DNA from: Gammaproteobacteria bacterium
GTDB taxonomy: Bacteria > Pseudomonadota > Gammaproteobacteria > Pseudomonadales > Azotimanducaceae
Length of the DNA: 64,000 bases
Direction: 5' to 3'
Assembly (NCBI GenBank): GCA_027297435.1
Contig: JAPUIA010000044.1
Span: forward strand, 1 to 64,000
The notes under the pieces are model-generated. The model was given only the letters and a program-made list of their open reading frames with translations. It was not told the origin of the DNA and made no database searches. Made by a program: the position numbers and the translations under genes. Below are positions 43,363 to 53,108 of this stretch, one piece after another. Within the stretch, counting starts at the first letter, position 1, and each line of letters starts with the position of its first letter.

Positions 43363-44133
43363 CTACTTAGGCGACATGCGAATACCGGCATCCAGGCGAA
43401 TGGTTTCGCCGTTGAGGTACGAATTCTCGATAATCTGCCGCGCCAACGAAGCGTACTCCGGTGCATTGCCCAAGCGTTTTGGGAATTGCACCATGTCGAT
43501 GAGCGGGTCACGGACACGATCGGGTGCGCCTGCCATCATCGGTGTCTCGAATATCCCCGGTGCAATGGTGCATACGCGAATACCCGATCTGGACAGGTCG
43601 CGAGCAATGGGTAGTGTCATGCCCGCTACAGCCGCCTTACTTGCGGCGTATCCCGCCTGGCCAACCTGGCCGTCGAAGGCCGCAACCGATGCAGTATTGA
43701 TCACTACGCCGCGCTCGGCATCGTCGTTCTCCGGTGCGTTCTTTTGCATCTCCCATGCACACAGGCGCAGGCAGTTGAACGTGCCGATCACGTTGACTTG
43801 AATAATGCCGGTGAAATACTTGAGCGGCATCGGCCCTTCTTTGCCGAGCGTGCGCGCGGCCGCGCCGATACCCGCGCAGTTGACGTTGATATGAATTGCG
43901 CCAAAATCCCTCATAACCGCTTGCACCGCCTGGGTTACCGATTCCTCGTCGACGACGTTGACGACGTAGGACCGAGTATTCCCGCTGAGTTCTCGTGCGG
44001 TTTGCTGACCGAGTTCTTCATTCAGATCGAAGATCGCAACGCTGCCCCCGTGTTGTACGACCATCTCCGAGGTCGCGCGCCCGAGGCCGGAAGCTCCGCC
44101 AGTGATGACGGCTACTTTGTTTTCGAGGTTCAC
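43363..44133 (-). CDS. SDR family oxidoreductase (3-hydroxyacyl-CoA dehydrogenase type II-like)
   Basis: A 256-residue short-chain dehydrogenase: cofactor motif TGGASGLGRA near residue 11, NCAGIG, catalytic Ser-Tyr-Lys in NTASVAAFDGQVGQAGYAASKAAV. The FDGQVGQAGYAASK context and the C-terminal PKRLGNAPEYASLARQIIEN match the hydroxyacyl-CoA dehydrogenase type II (HSD10-like) group, which oxidises 3-hydroxyacyl-CoA with NAD+. The gene lies antisense within the kdsB-murB run, an insertion relative to the usual order, and converges on the methyltransferase. Confidence 0.8.
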   Translation of the reverse strand: MNLENKVAVITGGASGLGRATSEMVVQHGGSVAIFDLNEELGQQTARELSGNTRSYVVNVVDEESVTQAVQAVMRDFGAIHINVNCAGIGAAARTLGKEGPMPLKYFTGIIQVNVIGTFNCLRLCAWEMQKNAPENDDAERGVVINTASVAAFDGQVGQAGYAASKAAVAGMTLPIARDLSRSGIRVCTIAPGIFETPMMAGAPDRVRDPLIDMVQFPKRLGNAPEYASLARQIIENSYLNGETIRLDAGIRMSPK

Positions 44134-44186
44134 CTGACGTCCTTCGCTGTCCTGCGTGCTTGGCGCCGCGTAGTATAGAGTATTGG

Positions 44187-44738
44187 ATGAACTTGCCGTT
44201 TCGATATCTACCAGAAGGCCTGCAGGATGCCGACGCGGTCATGCGCTGGTGCGTGGAAGAACCTCTTTGGCAACACGAACATATCCAGATGTTTGGGCGG
44301 ACCGTCGTGGTGCCGAGGATGGTCGCTTGGTACGGGGATGCCGGCGTCCGCTATCGGTACTCGGGTGTTCAGCATTGCGCGGATGGATGGCCAAACCCGC
44401 TCTGGGAATTGAAAGTAGAGCTAGCCCGGCTTGTCGATGCGGATTGGAATTTCGTGCTGCTGAATCGCTATCGCGACGGGCGCGACTGGATGGGTTGGCA
44501 CAGAGACGATGAAAAGGCCATGAACGGCGTGGTAGCGTCCGTCAGCTTAGGTGCGACCCGAGGGTTTCGATTGGAGGTCGGCGACGAGCGATACAAGCTC
44601 GACCTCGAACATGGATCCGTCGTGGTGTTCGACGGCCGCCTACGCCATACCTTGACGCGCACACGCAGGCCTGTCGGCGAGCGCTTCAACCTAACGTTTC
44701 GCTGCATCGACGCGTCGGCTGGCCATGCTCACGCATAA
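44187..44738 (+). CDS. alkB: Alpha-ketoglutarate-dependent dioxygenase AlkB
   Basis: A 183-residue Fe(II)/2-oxoglutarate dioxygenase. The metal ligands are H and D in GWHRDDEKAM and H in RLRHTLTRTR; the 2-oxoglutarate Arg is in ERFNLTFRC. Nucleotide-recognition segment is LLNRYRDGRDWMGWH. It reverses alkyl lesions in DNA or RNA. Start at 44187 follows the ORF-track start by nine codons and fits usual length of small AlkB proteins. Overlaps murB by 14 bases; divergent from the SDR gene. Confidence 0.85.
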   Translation: MNLPFRYLPEGLQDADAVMRWCVEEPLWQHEHIQMFGRTVVVPRMVAWYGDAGVRYRYSGVQHCADGWPNPLWELKVELARLVDADWNFVLLNRYRDGRDWMGWHRDDEKAMNGVVASVSLGATRGFRLEVGDERYKLDLEHGSVVVFDGRLRHTLTRTRRPVGERFNLTFRCIDASAGHAHA

Positions 44739-45711
44739 TACCTTGGGTGTGCCCTGCGAGGTTGCTGATAGGGTCATCTTTGAGAACGACGATGACGTCA
44801 AGCGTGCGTTGGCAACGGATGATCGTTTGCTGATATTGGGTGGTTGCAGCAACGTGGTACTACCGGAATGTTTGAACCAGCGTGTTGGACAGATTGCCAT
44901 GCGCGGTATCAGCGCGATCGAAGTCGGGGACGACGTAGTAGTGACCGCGGCCGCGGGCGAAAGTTGGCACGGGCTTGTGCGCTATACGCTGGGGAAGGGT
45001 TGGGCGGGGCTCGAAAACCTCGCGCTCATCCCCGGCCAAGTAGGTGCGGCGCCCATTCAGAACATCGGTGCCTACGGTGTCGAGCTTGCCCGGCGCACCG
45101 AAGCCGTGCGGGTGTTTGACCGTACCCGCGCCATCGAGCGGGTGTTGTCGCCGGAGGAATGTGAATTTTCGTACCGCTCGAGCGTTTTCCGAAGTCATCC
45201 TGATCGGTACGTGGTGTTGGATCTCAGCTTACGTCTGACGTGTTCATCCCAGCCGGTACTCGAATACCCCGACGTGCAAACCGAACTCAGCAGGCTCGGT
45301 TGGAGCCAACCCACACCGAGCCAGGTTGCCGAAGTGATCATCAGGATCCGTCGGCGCAAACTGCCCGACTATCGAACTTGGGGCAACGTGGGTAGTTTCT
45401 TCAAGAATCCGGTGGTCACGCAAGCGGCTGCCGAGGCTTTAAAGCAGGCACATCCGAAACTGGTCATGCATGCACATGGGGCGGCGGTCAAACTAGCTGC
45501 CGCACAGTTGATCGATCTATGTGGGTGGAAAGGCCGTCGTGAAGGGGCGGTGAGCGTGTGGCGCCGTCAGCCCTTGGTGTTGGTGAACTTGGGAGGTGCC
45601 AGCGCCCGCGATTTCCTGCGTCTTGGCGACACCATCCGCCGCTCGGTTGCTGAACGGTTTCAGGTGTCGCTAGAGATGGAACCCACGGTCGTTAGCGCGA
45701 ACGGCGCTTAA
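44725..45711 (+). CDS. murB: UDP-N-acetylenolpyruvoylglucosamine reductase MurB
   Basis: A 328-residue FAD enzyme reducing the enolpyruvyl group to form UDP-MurNAc. The signatures are LLILGGCSNVVLPE (FAD loop), GLENLALIPGQVGAAPIQNIGAYGVEL and the C-terminal WGNVGSFFKNPVV with the catalytic Ser in GSFFKNP. Type I MurB length. It overlaps alkB and ends ten bases before the convergent rne end. In related genomes murB is found between kdsB and rne. Confidence 0.93.
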   Translation: MLTHNTLGVPCEVADRVIFENDDDVKRALATDDRLLILGGCSNVVLPECLNQRVGQIAMRGISAIEVGDDVVVTAAAGESWHGLVRYTLGKGWAGLENLALIPGQVGAAPIQNIGAYGVELARRTEAVRVFDRTRAIERVLSPEECEFSYRSSVFRSHPDRYVVLDLSLRLTCSSQPVLEYPDVQTELSRLGWSQPTPSQVAEVIIRIRRRKLPDYRTWGNVGSFFKNPVVTQAAAEALKQAHPKLVMHAHGAAVKLAAAQLIDLCGWKGRREGAVSVWRRQPLVLVNLGGASARDFLRLGDTIRRSVAERFQVSLEMEPTVVSANGA

Positions 45712-45720
45712 GCTGTCGCG

Positions 45721-48327
45721 CTAGCCTTCCGCGTTGCTAATTACCCCTTGTGCTTTCAATTCGGCCTCGCGTTGCCGACGGCGGACCTCTCGGGGATCGT
45801 TGTACGCCCGAGTAGGTTGTTCGGGTGCGGGGGGCGCTTGCGGTTCCGGCTCTACACTCGCTTGGGGTTCCTGAGCCGACTCGCTAGTCGTCTCGACCGT
45901 CGCGTCTACCGTCGCGTCTACCGGCGCGTCCACCGGCGCAGGGTCCTCGCCGGCCGATTGAGGGTCGGGCGCGACCACTGGGGGATTCGACACCACGGCG
46001 GCTGTGACTGGGGTTTCGCGTTCAGGCTGCACCGGTTGCGGTTGGGTTTCTACAATCGGCGCCACACTGGGCGGACGGTGACCTTGTTCCGCTTCAGGCG
46101 CTTCGTCGAGAACCTCGTCTGATACCTCGCGGCGCGCAACGGGTGTCTGTTTCGATGTCCTCGAGTTGTTTGCTTCCTCGGCAATCTTGCCACGATCGCG
46201 GCGCGGCTTGCGTTTGCTCTCTGCCAGTTGCTCTTCGCTCGGCTTGCGATTGCCTTCCGGTCGCTTGCTCCGGGGGTCCTTCTCGCGGGGTGAACCGACA
46301 CCGGTAGAATTGTCGCGCGATGAATTTCTGCCGCGCTGTGTGTCTCTTGATGCGTTGTCGCTGTCGCGATCGGTGTTGCGCTTCGCATCGCTTGCTCTGG
46401 CGTCGCTCTTCTGGCGCGGTTCACTGGTTTGCTGCTCAGCACCACGATTGCGCGAATCGCGAGCCTCGGCACGCTCGCCGCGTTTTTGCGCATCTCGGCG
46501 CGGTTTCTGCTCGGATCTCTTCGAGCGCTGTTCGTTGCCGGATTTGCTGCCGGAACGCTGGCGGTTGGCTTGCCCATCATAGCGCTTGGGCGCGCCTCTC
46601 GGCTGTCGAGGCTGAGGTTCCGGCGCTTGCTCTCCTTCGGAGAACAAACTGGCCGCCAACTTCTTGAAAATGCCCGGTTTCTTGGGTGCTGGGTCGGCTT
46701 TGGCTTTAGCTTTGGGTGCCGGTCCGGACGGGGTGAGTGTCTTGACGGACGCTTGCTCGCGAGGCGGTGGTGGTGGATTGTCTCGGATCGGTTCTTCTAT
46801 TGGGGTGGCAAATTCCGTCAACTCATAGCTCGGCACATCACTTTCGGCGACTGCGAGGTCGTCGCGGATGCGCTGAACCTCGTATTGGGGCGTCTCCATG
46901 TTGACGTTCGGCACGATGACGATGTGCGTCTTCGTACGCCGTTCGATTTCAGCCACGTCTTTGCGCTTTTCGTTGAGCAAGTACGAGGCGATGTTGAGTG
47001 GCACCAGTGCGCGCACCATCGAACTGCGTTCCTTCAACGACTCTTCTTCCATGATCCTCAAGATCACCAGTGCAAGGGATCTGACGTCTCTGATCCTGCC
47101 TTGGCCACTGCACCGGGGGCAGACTTCAGTCGTCAGTTCTTCTAGCGACGGACGTAAGCGCTGTCGGGACATTTCCATCAGGCCGAACCTGGAAATGCGG
47201 CTCACCTGAACCCGGGCGCGGTCTTGATCCAGCGCCTCGCGCATCGTATTTTCGACGGCCCGCTGGTTTTTCACGATCGACATATCGATAAAGTCGATCA
47301 CGATCAGACCGCCCATATCCCGCAGTCGTAGTTGCCTGGCAATTTCTTGGGCGGCTTCTAGGTTGGTGTTGAGAGCGGTTTCCTCAATGTCAGCGCCCTT
47401 CGTGGCGCGCGATGAGTTGATGTCGATTGACACGAGCGCCTCTGTCGGATCAATCACGATACTGCCGCCCGACGGCAGCTTGACGGTATGATGGAACGCG
47501 CTTTCGATTTGGCTTTCGATTTGATAACGGCTGAATAGCGGAATTGGATCGTCGTAGAATTTCACCCGGTCTTTGTAGTGTGGGATCACCTGATCGATGA
47601 ACGCTCGAGCTTCCTCAAAGGCGTCTTTGCCGTCGATCAACAATTCTCCGATGTCCTTCCTCAGGTTGTCACGAATTGCCCGCAAGATGACGTTGTTCTC
47701 GGCATACAGCAGCTTAGGTGCCCGCTCCTGCTCTGCGGCCGCATGCACCGCGTCCCACAGCTGTAGCAGGTACTCGAGGTCCCACTGCAACTCCTCGGCG
47801 CTGCGTCCGACGCCCGCCGTACGCACGATGACGCCCATTCCCTCGGGTATGTCCAATTGAGATAGCGCCTCGCGTAGCTGATCTCGGTCGTCGCCCTCTA
47901 TGCGCCTTGAGACGCCGCCCGCACGGGGATTGTTCGGCATCAACACCATGTAACGGCCTGCCAAGCTGATAAAAGTGGTCAGGGCTGCGCCCTTGGTGCC
48001 GCGTTCTTCCTTGTCTACTTGAACGATGATCTCTTGACCTTCGCTAATGGCCTCTTGGATCTGCACGCGGCCCGGGTCGCTCGAGCGATTCTTGAAATAC
48101 TGTCGGGAAATATCTTTTAGCGGAAGGAAACCGTGGCGTTCCGAACCGAACTCGACGAAGGCGGCTTCTAGGCTCGGTTCTACGCGAGTGATCCTGGCTT
48201 TGTAGATGCTGGCCTTTTTTTGTTCGCGGCCGCGGTTTTCGATGTCTAGGTCGTATAGTTTCTGACCATCGACGAGAGCGACGCGCACCTCTTCCGGTTG
48301 CGTCGCGTTGATGAGCATACGTTTCAT
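45721..48327 (-). CDS. rne: Ribonuclease E
   Basis: An 868-residue endoribonuclease. The N-terminal half begins [18 protein letters not shown] and holds the S1 domain, the 5'-sensor region, catalytic Asp residues around DFIDM and the zinc-link CPRCSGQG. After about residue 540 lies an amphipathic segment [11 protein letters not shown], a likely membrane anchor, followed by an Arg/Lys/Ser/Glu-rich disordered scaffold with short repeats ([11 protein letters not shown]) and ending [19 protein letters not shown], a motif found in Pseudomonas RNase E. ATG at 48327 is the family start; the ORF track adds 21 residues. Confidence 0.93.
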   Translation of the reverse strand: MKRMLINATQPEEVRVALVDGQKLYDLDIENRGREQKKASIYKARITRVEPSLEAAFVEFGSERHGFLPLKDISRQYFKNRSSDPGRVQIQEAISEGQEIIVQVDKEERGTKGAALTTFISLAGRYMVLMPNNPRAGGVSRRIEGDDRDQLREALSQLDIPEGMGVIVRTAGVGRSAEELQWDLEYLLQLWDAVHAAAEQERAPKLLYAENNVILRAIRDNLRKDIGELLIDGKDAFEEARAFIDQVIPHYKDRVKFYDDPIPLFSRYQIESQIESAFHHTVKLPSGGSIVIDPTEALVSIDINSSRATKGADIEETALNTNLEAAQEIARQLRLRDMGGLIVIDFIDMSIVKNQRAVENTMREALDQDRARVQVSRISRFGLMEMSRQRLRPSLEELTTEVCPRCSGQGRIRDVRSLALVILRIMEEESLKERSSMVRALVPLNIASYLLNEKRKDVAEIERRTKTHIVIVPNVNMETPQYEVQRIRDDLAVAESDVPSYELTEFATPIEEPIRDNPPPPPREQASVKTLTPSGPAPKAKAKADPAPKKPGIFKKLAASLFSEGEQAPEPQPRQPRGAPKRYDGQANRQRSGSKSGNEQRSKRSEQKPRRDAQKRGERAEARDSRNRGAEQQTSEPRQKSDARASDAKRNTDRDSDNASRDTQRGRNSSRDNSTGVGSPREKDPRSKRPEGNRKPSEEQLAESKRKPRRDRGKIAEEANNSRTSKQTPVARREVSDEVLDEAPEAEQGHRPPSVAPIVETQPQPVQPERETPVTAAVVSNPPVVAPDPQSAGEDPAPVDAPVDATVDATVETTSESAQEPQASVEPEPQAPPAPEQPTRAYNDPREVRRRQREAELKAQGVISNAEG

Positions 48328-48894
48328 GCGTGTACTGTCCTGTCTTGGGCGCTTGCGCCGCCAACTGGGACGGTGGACAGATCTGTCCAATTGCGGATGT
48401 GGGGCAACCGGCCTTCGCTCAATGCGCGAAGGCCATCGAGTTAACGACTAATTGAGCTGCCCAGTGTCATATGTCGGTTGGGTTCGGTCTGCTCAAGCCT
48501 TCTAAAAGCCGGTACAAACGTCGTCTGTTCCTCACACGATTATTCACACACTCGTACACAATCCGTTCGCCTAACGGTGGGCGTTGGCCCGATCGTTTGG
48601 CTTTGAAACCGTTCCAGCGTTGCTTTGGTGGCAACTGCGCTGGTTGTTAATTTCTCGATCTCCGCAGCCTTCTTGGCCGTCAACGAACCCCCCGCGACCC
48701 GCGATACTTCTACCCGGGTGTAATCGCAATCGGCAAATAAGCGCCGATGGTGGGGACGGTTGCGGATGCCTTTTCTCTAACCCTACTTTTCGCTGTCAAG
48801 GGTTTCTCGATAGACCCCATGCAGGTATGGTTGACCCGCACGGGCGAGCGCATCTTAACAGTGTTGCTTAAGTCCTTCAAACCAAAAGAAAATT
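48328..48894. promoter_or_regulatory. rne 5' leader and rne/rluC divergent promoter region
   Basis: A 567-base gene-free stretch between divergent rne and rluC. A long rne leader used for autoregulation is known in enterobacteria, so much of this is probably transcribed. A perfect TTGACA -35 box for rne lies on the minus strand at 48794-48799, but the -10 region is weak. A single near-DnaA box (TTATTCACA) at 48540 has no companions. I see no coding sequence, tRNA or obvious sRNA. Confidence 0.5.
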
Positions 48895-49812
48895 ATGCAA
48901 CGCCCCGTTAGCTACATCGACGTCGAGGATCCTGGTCAGCGAATCGACAACTTTCTGTTCAAGATTCTCAAATCGGTCCCAAAGACCCGCATTTACAGGA
49001 TGTTGCGTCGTGGTGAAGTGCGCGTCAACGGTTCGCGGGTCAAGCCAGCCTATCGCTTGCAGGAAGGCGATCGGGTACGAGTCCCGCCCGTAAAAATCTC
49101 GACGAGTCTCCAACCCCCCAAACCGAGTAGCGGTCTTACCGCGAGGCTCGAGGCAGCAGTTCTGCACGAAGACGAGGATCTTCTTGCTATCAGCAAGCCC
49201 TCCGGGCTTGCTGTGCACGGGGGCAGTGGTATTAGACTCGGCGCGATTGAGGCTTTGAGGGGCGCGCGTCCGCGGATGTTCTTGGAACTGGCGCACCGGC
49301 TCGACCGAGACACCTCGGGATGCCTGCTGGTCGCGAAATCGCGCCGCGGACTGAAGGATCTTCATGCAATCCTGCGCGACCGACAGATCAAGAAAACCTA
49401 CGATCTGATGGTCTTTGGTGCTTGGCCGAAGCAGCTTGGCACCGTGCAGCTCAAACTGCACCGCTACGTCGCGGGCAACGGTGAGAGGCGGGTGCGGGTT
49501 GCCGCCCACGGTAAATCGGCCCGCACCGACTTTCGTGTTGAACATGCACATGCATCCGCCACCTGGTTGAAAGCCAGGTTGCATACCGGCCGCACCCACC
49601 AGATTCGAGTGCACGCTGCGGCGTCAGGGTATCCGTTGTTGGGCGAGGAGAAGTACGCAACGCAAGCCTCGACAGAGCTATCGGAATCGATCGGGGTGGA
49701 TCGATTGTGTTTGCACGCGACAAGCTTGGTGTTCGCATGGCGCGGCAAGACATTGCGAATCGAAGCCCCGGTACCCGACTCGTTTTCAGGGGGTTGGGCG
49801 CGGCTCTCTTAA
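48895..49812 (+). CDS. rluC: 23S rRNA pseudouridine synthase RluC
   Basis: A 305-residue enzyme. The N-terminal S4 domain (YRMLRRGEVRVNGSRVKPAYRLQEGDRVRVPP) is followed by the catalytic core with AHRLDRDTSGCLLVAKS (catalytic Asp in RLD), and TGRTHQIRVHAAASGYPLLGEEKY. RluC converts uridines 955, 2504 and 2580 of 23S rRNA in E. coli. Divergent from rne as in many gammaproteobacteria. Its end overlaps the convergent maf gene by about 27 bases. Confidence 0.92.
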   Translation: MQRPVSYIDVEDPGQRIDNFLFKILKSVPKTRIYRMLRRGEVRVNGSRVKPAYRLQEGDRVRVPPVKISTSLQPPKPSSGLTARLEAAVLHEDEDLLAISKPSGLAVHGGSGIRLGAIEALRGARPRMFLELAHRLDRDTSGCLLVAKSRRGLKDLHAILRDRQIKKTYDLMVFGAWPKQLGTVQLKLHRYVAGNGERRVRVAAHGKSARTDFRVEHAHASATWLKARLHTGRTHQIRVHAAASGYPLLGEEKYATQASTELSESIGVDRLCLHATSLVFAWRGKTLRIEAPVPDSFSGGWARLS

Positions 49813-50388
49813 GGACAGAGGATCGAGTCCAACGATACGCAGCATGCGGCACAGGCGTATCAACGGCAGTCCAACGAGCGCATTCGGGTCGTCTCCGTCG
49901 ATCGATTCGAACAACGCAATCCCGAGACCTTCCGATTTGAAAGAGCCTGCGCAATCGAACGGTCGTTCCCGATCGACGTAGGTGTTGATCTCTTGCGTGG
50001 TCAGATGCCGAAAGCGCACGGTCGAGGTCTCGATTTCAACGAGGGGGGGTAAGTCGGGGCTCAACACGCACAGGCTCGTCAGGAAACGCACTTTACGTCC
50101 GGAAAGGCGCTTTAGTTGGGCTATCGCACGGTTCCGGTCGCCCGGCTTGCCGAGTATGTCGGCCTGACTGATTGCGACTTGGTCCGAACCGATGACGATT
50201 GCGCCGGGTCTCGCGTCTGCGACAACGCGCGCCTTGGCTTTCGCAAGCCGCGCTACGAGCTGTTCGGGGGTTTCCTCGGGCAAGGCCGTTTCATCGATGG
50301 TCGGGCTCGCGACGTCGAATGGCAATGCCAGTCGTTCTAACAAGGATCGACGGTAAACGGATGACGATGCGAGTACGAGTTTCGCCAC
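49786..50388 (-). CDS. Maf/YceF family nucleotide pyrophosphatase
   Basis: A 200-residue Maf-like protein: LVLASSSVYRRSLLERLALPF, SPTIDET, VIGSDQVAI and EINTYV. YceF-type members hydrolyse m7GTP; other Maf proteins act on UTP or dTTP. GTG at 50388 places the LxLASxSxYR motif at the start; ATG at 50430 would add 14 residues with no family counterpart. Located between rluC and yceD as in E. coli, though on the opposite strand of yceD. Confidence 0.85.
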   Translation of the reverse strand: MAKLVLASSSVYRRSLLERLALPFDVASPTIDETALPEETPEQLVARLAKAKARVVADARPGAIVIGSDQVAISQADILGKPGDRNRAIAQLKRLSGRKVRFLTSLCVLSPDLPPLVEIETSTVRFRHLTTQEINTYVDRERPFDCAGSFKSEGLGIALFESIDGDDPNALVGLPLIRLCRMLRIVGLDPLSLREPRPTP

Positions 50389-50504
50389 GTTTTTGCGTTC
50401 CAACGGACGTCCCAACAGGCCGCGCAGCATACCTTTACAGGGGTAGGCCGGATACCTATGATGCGCGCCCTGGTATCGATGGTTGCTTGAGGTAGCTGGT
50501 AACC

Positions 50505-51029
50505 GTGAAGGCTTCTGGGGTCAATGAGTGCTTGCAGCTACGCACGTTGGCGGCAAGCGAGGCCGTGATCGAGCGGATATTGCCCAGCCGCGATTTGCCG
50601 CGATTTGCGGCGCTCGTTACGCCACTCGAGGACTTGCAGGTTCGTTTGGCATTCACCGAGAGGGAAGACGGACAGGTCAGCCTCGTTGGGCAGCTTCAGA
50701 CGCGCGTCGCGCTCGAGTGCCACCGGTGTCTCGAAGCGGTAACGATTCCGCTCACAGCCGAGTTCGATGTGTTGATCGTTCGTGCGGACGAGGAAGCGAC
50801 GGTTTTAGGCGCCGACCACGACGTCATGCAGGTGCCGACAGACGAGATCGGTATCGGCGATCTGGTCGAAGACGAATTGATTTTGGCGTTGCCGACAACG
50901 GTCTGTGCGCAAGCCGATTGCTCGAAGGCGCCCCAGTTGACGTATCCCGCCGCTGGGGCGACGGACCAACGAAAACCAGACAACCCGTTTCAGGTTCTGG
51001 AACGGCTGAAACAAAGTAAGCAAAAGTAG
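50505..51029 (+). CDS. yceD: DUF177/YceD family protein
   Basis: A 174-residue protein upstream of rpmF. The DUF177 features are LTPLxDLQVRLAFTEREDGQVSLVGQLQTRVALECHRCLEAV (CxxC) and LVEDELILALP, with a second cysteine pair CAQADCSKAP. YceD is linked to 23S rRNA accumulation. GTG start at 50505. It is part of the yceD-rpmF operon, followed by rpmF after 21 bases. Confidence 0.88.
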   Translation: MKASGVNECLQLRTLAASEAVIERILPSRDLPRFAALVTPLEDLQVRLAFTEREDGQVSLVGQLQTRVALECHRCLEAVTIPLTAEFDVLIVRADEEATVLGADHDVMQVPTDEIGIGDLVEDELILALPTTVCAQADCSKAPQLTYPAAGATDQRKPDNPFQVLERLKQSKQK

Positions 51030-51050
51030 TAACGGGTACCGGAGAAAAAC

Positions 51051-51227
51051 ATGGCCGTTCAAAAGAGCAAAGTCACTCGCGCGCGGCGCGGTCAGCGACG
51101 TTCGCACGATGCGCTGAACAAGCCCACTTTATCGATTGATTCGACCACCGGCGAGACACATCGGCGTCACCATCTGACGGCGGATGGTTTTTACCGTGGC
51201 AAGCAGGTGCTCGACAAAGACGAATAG
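51051..51227 (+). CDS. rpmF: Ribosomal protein L32
   Basis: A 58-residue protein, too short for the ORF track, beginning [28 protein letters not shown] and containing the conserved [19 protein letters not shown]. It is the non-zinc form with no cysteines, as usual for this group. GGAGAAAA precedes the ATG. In the standard order plsX should begin immediately after, but only a fragment remains. Confidence 0.95.
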   Translation: MAVQKSKVTRARRGQRRSHDALNKPTLSIDSTTGETHRRHHLTADGFYRGKQVLDKDE

Positions 51228-51228
51228 G

Positions 51229-51300
51229 CGTTTTGTCGCCCGAGCCCGGATCGCAATCGATGCCATGGGCAGTGACGTTGCGTCACCGTACCTGTTGGCA
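51229..51300 (+). pseudogene. plsX: Remnant of the 5' end of plsX
   Basis: Just past rpmF the frame reads ARIAIDAMGSDVASP, matching the N-terminal signature of phosphate acyltransferase PlsX (IAIDAMGGD). After about 20 residues the resemblance stops and fabD begins at 51317 with its own Shine-Dalgarno site. The remaining 300 residues of plsX and the fabH gene often found next are gone. No in-frame ATG, GTG or TTG lies in the fitting spot, the nearest being GTG at 51196 inside rpmF. The remnant is therefore non-functional, unless an assembly join has removed the rest. Confidence 0.7.
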
Positions 51301-51316
51301 ACACGAAGGAGTGTAG

Positions 51317-52246
51317 ATGTCGTTGGGGTTGGTTTTTCCCGGTCAGGGTTCGCAGTCGGTCGGTATGTTGGCCGACATTGCCGACACGTACCCGAGTGTC
51401 AGGGAGCGCTTCACGGAGGCTGGCGACGCCATCGGCGTCGCGTTATGGGATATCGTCAGCACCGGCCCCGAAGCCGAGCTTCAGAACACCGCGATCACAC
51501 AACCGGCCCTGCTCACCGCGAGTTATGCCATTTGGGAGATATGGCAGGCGCATTCGGGTACCCGACCGGTGGCACTCGCTGGGCACAGCTTAGGCGAGTA
51601 CTCGGCGTTGGTGTGTAGCGGTGCGCTGAGCTTCACGGACGGTGTGAAGCTGGTCAATCGGCGCGGTCAGCTGATGCAAGAAGCGGTACCGAAAGGCGAG
51701 GGCACCATGGCGGCCATCTTGGGACTCGACGATGCTGTGGTCGAAGCCTGTTGCCAGAGCGTTGCCGGTGTCGTTGCGGCGGCCAACTACAATGCGCCCG
51801 GCCAGACGGTCATTGCCGGCGCGACAACCGCCGTGCACCAAGCGGTGGACAACTGCAAAGAAGCGGGTGCTCGCCGCACCGTGCTTTTGGATGTCAGCGG
51901 GCCGTTTCACTGCGCACTCATGTTACCCGCGCGCGATGCCTTGGCCGCCGAACTTGCTGCCGTTGCGCTCGCTCAACCGTCCATCCCCATCGTGCAAAAC
52001 GTCGATGCGGCTGTCACGACTTCGCTGGATCAACTGAGGGAAAAGCTTCTACAACAACTCGCAGAACCCGTGTTGTGGACACAATGCATACAAACCATGG
52101 TTTCAATGGGCGTCGAGCACATTATCGAATGTGGTCCAGGCCGGGTGTTGAGCGGGCTTGTCAAACGTATCGATAAGTCACTCACCTCGGGCAACCTCGG
52201 CACGTTGGATGGCCTCGACAAGGAACTGGGGAGTGGCGATGCGTGA
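51317..52246 (+). CDS. fabD: Malonyl-CoA:ACP transacylase FabD
   Basis: A 309-residue transacylase beginning LGLVFPGQGSQSVGM, with the active-site Ser in LAGHSLGEYSALV at about 93, and GPFHCALM containing the second catalytic His. The C-terminal HIIECGPGRVLSGLVKRI segment is conserved. It loads malonyl groups onto ACP for fatty-acid synthesis. AAGGAG lies eight bases before the ATG. It overlaps fabG by eight bases; upstream is the plsX remnant. Confidence 0.93.
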   Translation: MSLGLVFPGQGSQSVGMLADIADTYPSVRERFTEAGDAIGVALWDIVSTGPEAELQNTAITQPALLTASYAIWEIWQAHSGTRPVALAGHSLGEYSALVCSGALSFTDGVKLVNRRGQLMQEAVPKGEGTMAAILGLDDAVVEACCQSVAGVVAAANYNAPGQTVIAGATTAVHQAVDNCKEAGARRTVLLDVSGPFHCALMLPARDALAAELAAVALAQPSIPIVQNVDAAVTTSLDQLREKLLQQLAEPVLWTQCIQTMVSMGVEHIIECGPGRVLSGLVKRIDKSLTSGNLGTLDGLDKELGSGDA

Positions 52247-52973
52247 CGACGTGAAGATCGCGTTGGTGACGGGCGCTTCCCGCGGTATCGGCCGCAGCAT
52301 TGCCACGAAGCTCGTGGAACACGGGTATTTCGTGGTCGGCACCGCGACAACGCAAGCGGGAGCCGATGAGATTGGTGAATCACTCGGCGATGCGGGCGCC
52401 GGCCGGCAACTCGATGTCCAAGACGACGCCTCCGTCGGGGCGCTATTTACCGGTTTGAGGGACGCGCCCGGCATGCCGCTGGTGCTCGTCAACAATGCCG
52501 GCATCACGCGTGACAATCTCATGTTACGCATGTCTGTGGATGAGTGGACCACTGTGGTCGATACCAATCTCAATGGTCTCTTTCGTGTCACCAAACCGGT
52601 GCTGAGAGGCATGCTGCGAGCGCGGTGGGGGCGCATCGTCAACGTGAGCTCGGTTGTCGCAAGAATGGGTAGCCCGGGTCAAAGCAACTATGTTGCTTCG
52701 AAGTCGGCGGTCGAAGGGTTCACGCGATCGTTGGCGCAAGAAGTTGCTTCTCGCGGCATTACGATAAATGCAGTGGCTCCCGGTTTTGTCGCAACCGACA
52801 TGACCGCGGAACTAACAGAGGCACAAATACAGCAGATGCTGAGTCGAGTTCCGCTTGGACGTATGGGTAGCGCCGAAGATATTGCCGAAGCGGTGGCGTT
52901 CCTTGTCAGCGACAAAGCCGGCTACATCACGGGCGAAACGATTCACGTCAACGGTGGTTTGTACATGGCTTGA
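52239..52973 (+). CDS. fabG: 3-oxoacyl-[ACP] reductase FabG
   Basis: A 244-residue SDR: cofactor motif VTGASRGIGRSIA, NNAGITRDNLMLRM, catalytic NVSSVVARMGSPGQSNYVASKSAV, and the end segment AEAVAFLVSDKAGYITGETIHVNGGLYM, all typical of FabG. ATG at 52239 overlaps the fabD stop; the ORF track begins 27 codons earlier. It reduces 3-oxoacyl-ACP with NADPH in chain elongation. Confidence 0.93.
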   Translation: MRDDVKIALVTGASRGIGRSIATKLVEHGYFVVGTATTQAGADEIGESLGDAGAGRQLDVQDDASVGALFTGLRDAPGMPLVLVNNAGITRDNLMLRMSVDEWTTVVDTNLNGLFRVTKPVLRGMLRARWGRIVNVSSVVARMGSPGQSNYVASKSAVEGFTRSLAQEVASRGITINAVAPGFVATDMTAELTEAQIQQMLSRVPLGRMGSAEDIAEAVAFLVSDKAGYITGETIHVNGGLYMA

Positions 52974-53032
52974 GAGAAATCCGTTGCAGTTGTAGGTAGA
53001 GCGCCAATATGTTACCCCTGAAACAAGGTGGC

Positions 53033-53059
53033 TTGAATTGGACATAGTGCCTCTATAAA
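53033..53059 (+). promoter_or_regulatory. Possible promoter of acpP
   Basis: TTGAAT at 53033 and TATAAA at 53054 are separated by 15 bases, a little short of optimum, and lie 50 bases before the acpP start in a 135-base gap. acpP is commonly transcribed from its own strong promoter as well as from upstream, so the position fits. Confidence 0.4.
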
Positions 53060-53108
53060 ATGCGCCCCGCCCTGCACCCCAGGAACTTGATTGGGAGATA
53101 GCTTTAGC

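Noticed and set aside
46429-47145. 238-codon plus-strand ORF within rne
   Set aside because: Antisense to the conserved catalytic and scaffold regions of RNase E with no recognisable domain.
48540-48548. DnaA-box-like TTATTCACA in the rne/rluC gap
   Set aside because: Single imperfect box without an AT-rich unwinding region or dnaA/gyrB neighbours; not an origin.
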